Source: Halobacillus halophilus (GTDB lineage Bacteria; Bacillota; Bacilli; Bacillales; Halobacillaceae). Taken from it: a stretch of DNA of 64,000 nucleotides. A program made the translations under genes and the position numbers. The stretch is from positions 1 through 64,000 of the forward strand of contig NZ_JAIVAL010000015.1 in the NCBI RefSeq assembly GCF_020171985.1. The letters run 5' to 3'. Of this stretch, positions 35,057 through 42,490 are shown piece by piece. Within the stretch, counting starts at the first letter, position 1. The number at the start of each line of letters is the position of its first letter. The notes below the pieces were generated by a model that searched no databases, was not told where the DNA came from, and saw only the letters and a program-made list of their open reading frames with translations.

Positions 35057-36311
35057 GGCCTACCCGCCTTTCATCCCTTTGCAATTTTTCAGCCCACCAT
35101 ATATTCAATACAGAGCGAGCAAATTCTGCGATATAAGTAGCTATAATCGCACCCCATATCCCTACCATCGGGATGAAAATAAAATTAAAGCCAATATTTA
35201 GAATAGCTGCTGTGCTGCTGCTTATGGAAAGCCTTCCTGTCATCTTTTGATAAGCAATCCTGGCTGTGAGAAGATAGTTCAAACCAAAGATCATTTCCGC
35301 CCCGATTAAAGCCCATAAGTATTGTGAGGCTCCTTCAAAATCCGGAGTTGTCACCCAGGACAAAAACAGTTGCCCTAAAGCGAGGGAAAACACACCGCAT
35401 CCAATCATGAGGATTAAAAACATATGTGTAAGCTTTCTAGCCTCTGCATCCTTCGAGGAGGACAAAAGATCATTATACTTAGGAACAAATGCACTATTCA
35501 CACTCATATAAACCATTCGAAGGACCATTGCTCCCTGGACAGCGAGGGCGAAAACTCCGAGCTCTTCAAGCGATATAAATTTCTCCAGGATAACCCGGTC
35601 AGAGGTAGTAATGATCCAATTGCTTAATACGTGAGGAAGCAGCGGCAAGCTGAATAGAAGGCTTATTTTTATATAGTGCCAGGACCAGGAAGCGCTTATA
35701 TCTTTTCGGATGGACCAGATGAATATAACAAAGGTCACTATACCGCTCCCCGCCATGGCTAATAAGTAGCTGCTAGGTCCAAGAGAAGTATTAAATAACA
35801 AGTACAATGTAAGCAGAAGAGTTACCGCGCTCTTTATAACATGAATAGCCGTGTAAACTACGGCTCTCTCTTTTACTCTTAAAATCGTAGCCGGCAATGA
35901 ATTTAAAGCAGATAGTAAAGATAGGATAACTAAATAATAGTAGAAAGGACGGGCGGGGATAGAGGAAAATATAACCGGACTAATTATAGGTTGAGATAAC
36001 ATGAGAACAATGGAAAGAAAAACAGAAAATAAAATCACAAACAGGACGATAGTTCCTAGATACCTTTTTCTATCCTGTGAATGGTTCTTATAATCGTAAT
36101 AAAGCCGTGTCACTGCCCCATGCAAAGAAAGCACCATAAACAGCTGTAAAATGCCGACCAATGCTTGAACAGTCGTCATAATCCCGTATTCAGCTGAGGT
36201 TAATTGACTCGTAAAGACCGGAAGTAGAATGAATCCAAGAGCAGGGGTTAACATCGTTGCTATCGTATATAAAGCGGCATCACGCAAAAATGGAATGTCA
36301 TGCCTTTTCAT
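35049..36311 (-). CDS. Oligosaccharide flippase (Wzx-like)
   Basis: 420-residue integral membrane protein of the MOP/polysaccharide-export superfamily, with about 12-14 hydrophobic helices and the N-terminal motif TMLTPALGFILLPVFTS followed by LTSAEYGIMTTVQAL, typical of RfbX/Wzx proteins. It should flip the undecaprenyl-diphosphate-linked repeat unit across the membrane. The start is set at 36,311, where agaggcgg is at good distance; the frame is open to 36,338. It overlaps the Wzy-like gene. Confidence 0.87.
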   Translation of the reverse strand: MKRHDIPFLRDAALYTIATMLTPALGFILLPVFTSQLTSAEYGIMTTVQALVGILQLFMVLSLHGAVTRLYYDYKNHSQDRKRYLGTIVLFVILFSVFLSIVLMLSQPIISPVIFSSIPARPFYYYLVILSLLSALNSLPATILRVKERAVVYTAIHVIKSAVTLLLTLYLLFNTSLGPSSYLLAMAGSGIVTFVIFIWSIRKDISASWSWHYIKISLLFSLPLLPHVLSNWIITTSDRVILEKFISLEELGVFALAVQGAMVLRMVYMSVNSAFVPKYNDLLSSSKDAEARKLTHMFLILMIGCGVFSLALGQLFLSWVTTPDFEGASQYLWALIGAEMIFGLNYLLTARIAYQKMTGRLSISSSTAAILNIGFNFIFIPMVGIWGAIIATYIAEFARSVLNIWWAEKLQRDERRVGRG

Positions 36312-37494
36312 TTCGTGCCGCCTCTTTTGCGTTTTCAATCGAATAATAGCTCAGGTAAATAAGGGAGATTAACACCCAGAATATCGTATTCCGAATTCCG
36401 TTGTGTGCGATCCCGTAAAGCAGTACGAAAAAGAGCGGACTGCTGTGAGCCAATGATTTACGACTGATACTTTGCGCAATGATAAATAAAAATAACAATA
36501 ATCCAATCAGTCCATAACAAAAAAATAAGTTTCCAAAAGTTGAATGGATCTCATATCCCGAAAGTTTACTATCAAACCTTGTGTACGCCCCTTCTCCCGC
36601 CCCAAACACTAAATATTCCGAATCATTAATGATCCGGTCATATCCCCTATTCGCAGGATTATCATCATTGGCTTTTCCGATATCATTCATCCGATCGTCT
36701 AAATTAGATATGAGTTCAACGTCTGCTATTTCTTGAGTAAGTTCCGGCATGGTAAAAAATATAAATCCTATCACCATGGCCACTAGGAGGGCATTGACCT
36801 TTACGGACCAGCGCCTCGATAAAATAATCCACGTGATCAGCATGAGCCCACCACTGATCGTAGCGGCCTTTGATAAAGAAGCTGCTATTAACACTAAGCA
36901 GCTGATGACAGATAGCAGAAACCATAGTCTCCCCCTGTTCATTACATGGGAGGTAATTAGAATGATCCCCAAACTGGCAAGACTGGCATATCCCAGCTGA
37001 TTGGGATTATTGTAAAAAAGGCTCTCCCGATATTGACCCGATGTGAAAAAGAAGGAAAGGAAAAATTGAAGCACTGTGGATATAGAAATACTAAGATAAA
37101 CAATTTTAAATAAATAATCACCCAGTTTTTCATATAGAAGCAGAAATACGAACACCGTCATGATATTAAAAACGTAAAAAGCAGAAGAGTATAGAATACT
37201 GTAGTCAGAGAGCCAGAACGACCAGAATGAGTTCACAAATATGGTGTAACCAGCAAAGCAGACTCCCGTAAACATCATTAGTTTGTAAGATTGATAGATC
37301 AATAAAGGCCTAGAAAAGATAAGGAAAACAAACATACTTACAAGAGTGAAGTCAGATAGTTGAGGCAGTCCGCTGCTGAATAAATAGAATGGGGAAAGCA
37401 TAAAGTAGACAAACAATAAAACCGTATAAAAATATCTATTAAATTGGTCAATGTTCTGCTGAAAACCTAAATCTCTTAAGTCCCTCAAGACCAC
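36298..37494 (-). CDS. O-antigen/capsule polymerase (Wzy-like)
   Basis: 398-residue membrane protein with about 10-12 hydrophobic helices and one larger extracytoplasmic loop (about 230-310: ELTQEIADVELISNLDDRMN to YTRFDSKLSGYEIHSTFGN). The segment ending in GYEIHSTFGNLFFCYGLIG is typical for the O-antigen ligase/polymerase superfamily. By operon logic it polymerises the flipped repeat units. Polymerases have little sequence conservation, so the call rests on topology and context. The start is either GTG 37,494 or TTG 37,488, the latter better spaced from aggtgag. Confidence 0.78.
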   Translation of the reverse strand: MVLRDLRDLGFQQNIDQFNRYFYTVLLFVYFMLSPFYLFSSGLPQLSDFTLVSMFVFLIFSRPLLIYQSYKLMMFTGVCFAGYTIFVNSFWSFWLSDYSILYSSAFYVFNIMTVFVFLLLYEKLGDYLFKIVYLSISISTVLQFFLSFFFTSGQYRESLFYNNPNQLGYASLASLGIILITSHVMNRGRLWFLLSVISCLVLIAASLSKAATISGGLMLITWIILSRRWSVKVNALLVAMVIGFIFFTMPELTQEIADVELISNLDDRMNDIGKANDDNPANRGYDRIINDSEYLVFGAGEGAYTRFDSKLSGYEIHSTFGNLFFCYGLIGLLLFLFIIAQSISRKSLAHSSPLFFVLLYGIAHNGIRNTIFWVLISLIYLSYYSIENAKEAARNEKA

Positions 37495-37515
37495 CTCACC
37501 TGCCTTCAGCTTAAA

Positions 37516-38883
37516 TTAATGTCTATAACGGTTCACAAAGACTCCCGCAATATTTGCCCCGCATTCTTTTAATTGATTAAACGAGGAGATAATTTGACTC
37601 ATCTTACCATTCTTATAATTGACTACGAAGACACACCCGTCTGTTTGGTTCGCAAATAAGATGGTATCAGCTGAATCCTCTATGGGAGGACAATCAACGA
37701 TTACATAATCATAATTTCTTTTTAAATCGTTCATAAACGAAGACACTTGATTAAGAGTGAAGTGGTCTGCTGTATGAGGCAGGTCGCGTCCTGCGGTGAT
37801 TAAATCAAGATTGGGATGGAATGTAGACTGAATCACTTGAGAAAGATTTTTCTTTCCTGTCATAAAGGCTGTTAATCCAGTAATATTTTTCGTAGCAAAC
37901 ATCTCGTGAGAAGCAGGATTATGGATATTTCCATCTACGAACACCGTCTTCTTCCCTGAGTGAGCAAGTAGTAAAGCCAGATTTCCACTCGTCAGTGTAG
38001 TACCTTCCTTGCGTCTTGATCCCGTGACGGCAATGGACCGAAGATCTTTCGTTTGATTCATGAATGATAAGTTGGTCTTTAGTTTTCGATAGCCTTCTTT
38101 TTGCTCAGATTGCTGGGTACTGCGGACAACCAACCTTCGAAACAGCTCTGGTGCTGTCTGTTCAAACAAATAATCACTAGCAAATTTAGACTCATTATAA
38201 TTTCCAGGCCGTACTTTTGTTGTGGTACCAAGAATCGGGACACCCAGTGCTGATTGTATTTCGTTATAGCTTCTAAATTTAGCAAAAAAGAAGCGGCTTA
38301 AACACACGATTAAAACTCCAGCAAAAAGCGAAAAGATCAGAGCTATCCCAATGTTTAAAAATGGATTGGGCCGAACCGGCTCCTTATTCATAGATGCCCG
38401 ATTTAAGACGAATACGTTATCTAATTTCATGACTGAATTTATCTCTTCTATCGACATTTCAGCCATTGTGTTAGCTAGTAACACGGCTATCCGCGGGTCT
38501 TTATGCTCCGCTTTAATTGTAATTAACTGTGTTACGGGGTCAGTGGTAACTTGGATTTGACTGCTAATCTCGTCACTTTTCATTTCCAGTTTAGAAGCGG
38601 CTTTATCCACGACAGCGGGACTTTCAATTATTTCACTATACGTAGGAATTAGCTTAAGCAGGGAGTCAATGTCAGCCACTTGCAGCTGTTCATCTTTTTT
38701 AGGTATTTCATGTACCATTAATTTAGTTTTAGCGTCATAAACGGGCTCCATAACCAAATAAGTAACAAAAGCACTGAACATCGTAATCAAAAATGTACCT
38801 AGTAAAATAAATCTTAAATTCTTTTTGACGGCATCCAGGTAATCCCTTAAATCAATAACTTCCTTTTGCACGCTGCTTTGCAC
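37516..38883 (-). CDS. Wzz/CapA-CapB fusion with degenerate BY-kinase domain
   Basis: 455-residue chain-length regulator joined to a BY-kinase-like domain. Two membrane helices (about 24-46 and 176-198) enclose the Wzz-type extracellular domain (YDAKTKLMV, proline-rich RPNPFLNIGIAL before the second helix). The cytoplasmic part has EGYRKLKTNLSFM and the P-loop region at 288-301, but it reads GSRRKEGTTLTSGN: the lysine of GKS/T is Thr295. Walker A' is VFVDGNI with Asn319 instead of Asp. Walker B (VIVDCPP) is kept. The C-terminus has a single tyrosine instead of a cluster. It probably does not work as a normal kinase. Start GTG 38,883 or the GTG four codons inside. Confidence 0.85.
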   Translation of the reverse strand: MQSSVQKEVIDLRDYLDAVKKNLRFILLGTFLITMFSAFVTYLVMEPVYDAKTKLMVHEIPKKDEQLQVADIDSLLKLIPTYSEIIESPAVVDKAASKLEMKSDEISSQIQVTTDPVTQLITIKAEHKDPRIAVLLANTMAEMSIEEINSVMKLDNVFVLNRASMNKEPVRPNPFLNIGIALIFSLFAGVLIVCLSRFFFAKFRSYNEIQSALGVPILGTTTKVRPGNYNESKFASDYLFEQTAPELFRRLVVRSTQQSEQKEGYRKLKTNLSFMNQTKDLRSIAVTGSRRKEGTTLTSGNLALLLAHSGKKTVFVDGNIHNPASHEMFATKNITGLTAFMTGKKNLSQVIQSTFHPNLDLITAGRDLPHTADHFTLNQVSSFMNDLKRNYDYVIVDCPPIEDSADTILFANQTDGCVFVVNYKNGKMSQIISSFNQLKECGANIAGVFVNRYRH

Positions 38884-38917
38884 CCTCTCTTCTAGTTATC
38901 TATCTACCTGAAAGCTG

Positions 38918-40060
38918 TCAGCTTTTCAATACGGAATGAATGATGGAAAGCACTTTACTCTGCTGGGCATCTGTTAAGTTAGAACCTGAGGGCAGACAAA
39001 TGCCCTTATGGAATAGTGACTGGGCGACATCTCCGGTGTGATGAGGAAAGAATAAGCATTTCTGAAATAATGGCTGCAAATGAAGGGGTTTCCAGGCGGG
39101 ACGAGCTTCAATGTCTTCTTTACTTAATTGATTAATTAAATAATTTACACTTGGTTTGATTGTCGATGGATCAAGTGTCATAACCGTAAGCCATCTGGAG
39201 GATCGGCTATTTTTCATTTCAGGCATAAAGTCTATACCGCTTACCGGGCTCAATTCCTGACGGTATCTTTCGAACACTCTTCTTCTCGCTTCTACTCGAT
39301 CTGTGAGAACCCTTAACTGTCCCCTGCCTATTCCGGCCAGAATATTGCTGAGCCTGTAATTGTAGCCTACTTCTTTATGTTCATAATGAAGTACAGGTTC
39401 ACGAGCCTGCGTAGACCAGAATCGGGCTTTCTCCAAAGCCTTTTGATTATTGGAGAGAAGCATGCCTCCTCCTGACGTGGTAATCATTTTATTACCGTTA
39501 AAGGATAAAATACTGAAGTCGCCGAAAGAACCGCTCGGTTTGTTGTTATAGAAAGCTCCAAATGATTCTGCGGCATCCTCAATAATCGGGACATTATACT
39601 GATCAGCTAGAGGTTTTATCTTCTCAAAGTCTGCACTTTGCCCATAAATGTTGACGACAACCACAGCCTTAGGCAGCTTATTTAACCTGACTGCATTTTC
39701 AAAAGCTCTTCGCAAGGCATCGGGACACATATTCCAGGAACCCGGTTCAGAATCAATAAACACAGGCTCAGCTCCAAGGTAAAGAATAGGATTTGCACTT
39801 GCCACAAAAGTAAGCGAAGAACAAAAAACTACATCCCCGGGCTCTACTCCAGTCAATTTCAAGGCTAAATGAAGAGCAGAACTCCCGGAATTAAGGGCCA
39901 CTCCCCCTTTCACCCCCACATAATCTGCTGTTTCCTGTTCAAATGCTGAAACGTGAGGACCCAGTGGTGAAATCCAATTGGTACGAAAAGCGTCCTCAAT
40001 ATAATCTTTCTCTAACCCGCTCATGTGTGGGGAGGATAAAAAAATACGTTCTTTACTCAT
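38918..40060 (-). CDS. DegT/DnrJ/EryC1 sugar aminotransferase (PglE/LegC/EpsN-like)
   Basis: PLP-dependent aminotransferase that puts an amino group on C4 of a 4-keto-6-deoxy nucleotide sugar. Features: LNSGSSALHLALKL for the phosphate site, IIEDAAESFGAFY, and the PLP lysine in SFNGNKMITTSGGGML. The C-terminal KPLHLQPLFQKC is typical of the PglE/EpsN/LegC group. The start at 40,060 is preferred by ribosome-binding-site spacing (frame open to 40,069); the gene overlaps the fused PglC-PglD gene. Its substrate would be the product of a dehydratase such as that at 21,003. Confidence 0.9.
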   Translation of the reverse strand: MSKERIFLSSPHMSGLEKDYIEDAFRTNWISPLGPHVSAFEQETADYVGVKGGVALNSGSSALHLALKLTGVEPGDVVFCSSLTFVASANPILYLGAEPVFIDSEPGSWNMCPDALRRAFENAVRLNKLPKAVVVVNIYGQSADFEKIKPLADQYNVPIIEDAAESFGAFYNNKPSGSFGDFSILSFNGNKMITTSGGGMLLSNNQKALEKARFWSTQAREPVLHYEHKEVGYNYRLSNILAGIGRGQLRVLTDRVEARRRVFERYRQELSPVSGIDFMPEMKNSRSSRWLTVMTLDPSTIKPSVNYLINQLSKEDIEARPAWKPLHLQPLFQKCLFFPHHTGDVAQSLFHKGICLPSGSNLTDAQQSKVLSIIHSVLKS

Positions 40061-41318
40061 CCATCTCATCTCCCATCTTTCTCTCGAGGTACCGGTTTTT
40101 AATGACTTTGGCCGGTACTCCCACTGAAGTTGTGTGGGCAGGTATTGAATTTATTACGGCAGCCCCTGCTCCTATGACTGTCCAGGCTCCTATACTGAGC
40201 CCCGGAACAATAGAACTTCCACATCCTATTTCGGCTCCTTCATGAATGTGAACTTCTCCAGATACGTTTGTGCCAGGGTAAATTGAACAATAGTCACCTA
40301 TTAGACTGTCATGCCCAACTGTGCACCCATAATTAATAAGAACATGATCTCCGGTAGAGACATTGTTGGAGAGCACGACATTCGGAGCCACATACGTACC
40401 CCTTCCTACTGAAGTATCCTGAGCTATTACGGAAGCTGGATGGATAATCGATAGATATCGCAAAGGAACAGGACGCTCCTCTAATTTTTGTAAGACTTCT
40501 TTTTTAACCGAAGGATTTCCAATAGAACAGATAACATTGGTGTTATTGTATTCCGGGGACACAAGTATGTTCACCGGTCCAAGTACAGGAACACCTCGAT
40601 ACCTGCTTCCATGCAAAGAAGTATTATCGTCCACAAAACCAACCACTTCGTATATACCATCTTTTTGATTAAGAAGATTGATGGTTTCTAAAATTTCTCC
40701 CCCTTGAGCCCCCGCTCCGATAATGACTACTTTCTTTTTCTCAAAGACAGGCATCGTTGCCGTCCCGCGATGATTGACTCCCTTTCTCTTAAACAAATTG
40801 GAGATGGTCATAGCCAGAATGAATAAATCAAGACAGGTGGAACGGTTCTCTACGTACCAAAGATCAGCCTTAAATTTGTCCTCCCAGGTGAGTGCATTTC
40901 TTCCATTTACTTGTGCCCAACCGGTTATCCCTGGCTTCACCTCATGTCTTCTCGCCTGCTCTTCGTTATAAATGGATAGATAATCTTTAAGAAGCGGACG
41001 CGGTCCCACTAGACTCAAATCCCCTTTTAAAACGTTAAAAAACTGTGGAATCTCATCCAGACTCCATGCTCTCATCGTTTTCCCCAACCGAGTCAGTCTT
41101 TTATCGTCAGGCAGCAGTCGGCCTTGTGCATCTCTTTCATTGGTCATCGTTCTGAATTTATAAATCTTAAACAAATGCCCTTTGAGCCCTGGTCTTTCTT
41201 GAGTAAAGATGACAGGGTCGCCAAGTTTAATTTTCACTAATACGTACAAAAAGCACATGAGAGGGAAAAATAGTGCTGTAAGGAAACCCGCAATCAGGAG
41301 ATCAAGAATCCGCTTCAT
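40053..41318 (-). CDS. Fused initiating sugar transferase (PglC-like) and acetyltransferase (PglD-like)
   Basis: 421-residue bifunctional protein. Residues 1-195 are a polyprenol-phosphate phosphoglycosyl transferase: reentrant N-terminal helix (MKRILDLLIAGFLTALFF), KIYKFRTMTNERD, SLDEIPQFFNVLKGDLSLVG and PGITGWAQVNGRN. Residues ~205-410 are a PglD-type acetyltransferase: UDP-sugar binding start VVIIGAGAQGGEI, then left-handed beta-helix hexapeptides with the catalytic His in NYGCTVGHDS. It would acetylate the C4 amine and transfer diNAc-bacillosamine-1-phosphate or similar to the lipid carrier. ATG with ggag 8 bases upstream; overlaps the GT4 gene by 17 bases. Confidence 0.92.
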   Translation of the reverse strand: MKRILDLLIAGFLTALFFPLMCFLYVLVKIKLGDPVIFTQERPGLKGHLFKIYKFRTMTNERDAQGRLLPDDKRLTRLGKTMRAWSLDEIPQFFNVLKGDLSLVGPRPLLKDYLSIYNEEQARRHEVKPGITGWAQVNGRNALTWEDKFKADLWYVENRSTCLDLFILAMTISNLFKRKGVNHRGTATMPVFEKKKVVIIGAGAQGGEILETINLLNQKDGIYEVVGFVDDNTSLHGSRYRGVPVLGPVNILVSPEYNNTNVICSIGNPSVKKEVLQKLEERPVPLRYLSIIHPASVIAQDTSVGRGTYVAPNVVLSNNVSTGDHVLINYGCTVGHDSLIGDYCSIYPGTNVSGEVHIHEGAEIGCGSSIVPGLSIGAWTVIGAGAAVINSIPAHTTSVGVPAKVIKNRYLERKMGDEMDE

Positions 41319-42489
41319 TCTTCAAACTCCTTTCTTCTGAAGAAGCTACGAGGCATCTAAATAATTGTATTTGTTTTTCCACCACTTTAGTCTCGTTAAA
41401 TAAATCTTCTGCCATCAATCTTCCATTTGTGCCTAACGTGTTTCTCAATTCATCCTGGTCAATTAACTGGATTAACTTGTCTGTGAGCACCGTAGTATCT
41501 TGTGTAGGTATGAGATACCCATTTTCCCCATGACGGACTTCTTCCCTGCAGCCCCTTATGTCTGTAGCAATAACTGGGAGCCCCATCGCCATAGCCTCGA
41601 TTATGGAACGTGGCAATCCTTCACGGTAAGACGGAAGCACAAAGACATCGCTTGCATATAACAAATCCGCAATATCGTTCCTGTAACCTACCGATAAGAT
41701 AGATGGATCTTCCAGAAGTTCCTTTAAACGATAATAGCTCTGCTGGTCCCTTTCGCTTTCAGAAAGTGTACCTATAACTAAAAGTCTGGCATTTTTACGC
41801 TGATCTTTAACTTGGTGGAAGCTTTCCAGAAGTTCAAAGATTCCTTTCTCGCGGACTAAACGACCTATAAAACAGATGACTCTGTCTTCAGAAGAAGCTC
41901 CGAGTTCTTTCCTCACATTCAAACGTATCCGTTGGTTATAAAGAGCAGGATTGAAACTTTCCTCGACATCTACACCGTTACTCAGATGCAAAAGATAATC
42001 CTCTGGTAAAAATCTGGAGTGTACACATAACTCATAGTCTTCTATACTCTGAAGCAGAAGATAGTCGGTAAAATATTTAGCTAATTGCTTCTCCAGCTGG
42101 AACCAGAATAGATATTTAAGCTTAGGCATACCCTCATGAAAATAGAATCCATGAGCGGTGTACACGATATGCTTGATCCCTGCCATCTTCGCAGCGACAC
42201 GCCCAATAGCAGCTGCAATGGGCGTGTGAACGTGAACAATATCATATTTTTCTTTTTTCATAAGTCTATACAGCTGATACAGGATGCGAAGATGGTTGAA
42301 TGGAGAGATTTTTCTCTTGAAAGGAAGCGTAATCAAGGTATAACCCTCTTCACGCAAGCTTAGGGTTCTGCCGGTATCTGCGCAAACCGTGTGAACCTCA
42401 TGCCCTTCTTTTTCCAACCCTGACAACAGAGGCTTCAGTAACTTCTCGGCTGTTTCATCTACGCTGCACACTTGCAGAATTTTAGCCAT
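41302..42489 (-). CDS. Glycosyltransferase family 4 (PglA/EpsD-like)
   Basis: 395-residue retaining glycosyltransferase of GT-B fold. The N-terminal domain has VHVHTPIAAAIGRVAAKMAG and VYTAHGFYFHEG; the donor-binding domain has CFIGRLVREKGIFELL and the E-x7-E motif in EGLPRSIIEAMAMGLPVIA. Related enzymes (PglA, EpsD) add the second sugar to the lipid-linked primer. The start at 42,489 has ggggg 8 bases upstream and lies one base from the stop of the upstream gene; the frame open to 42,543 overlaps that gene without a ribosome-binding site. Confidence 0.88.
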   Translation of the reverse strand: MAKILQVCSVDETAEKLLKPLLSGLEKEGHEVHTVCADTGRTLSLREEGYTLITLPFKRKISPFNHLRILYQLYRLMKKEKYDIVHVHTPIAAAIGRVAAKMAGIKHIVYTAHGFYFHEGMPKLKYLFWFQLEKQLAKYFTDYLLLQSIEDYELCVHSRFLPEDYLLHLSNGVDVEESFNPALYNQRIRLNVRKELGASSEDRVICFIGRLVREKGIFELLESFHQVKDQRKNARLLVIGTLSESERDQQSYYRLKELLEDPSILSVGYRNDIADLLYASDVFVLPSYREGLPRSIIEAMAMGLPVIATDIRGCREEVRHGENGYLIPTQDTTVLTDKLIQLIDQDELRNTLGTNGRLMAEDLFNETKVVEKQIQLFRCLVASSEERSLKNEADS

Positions 42490-42490
42490 A

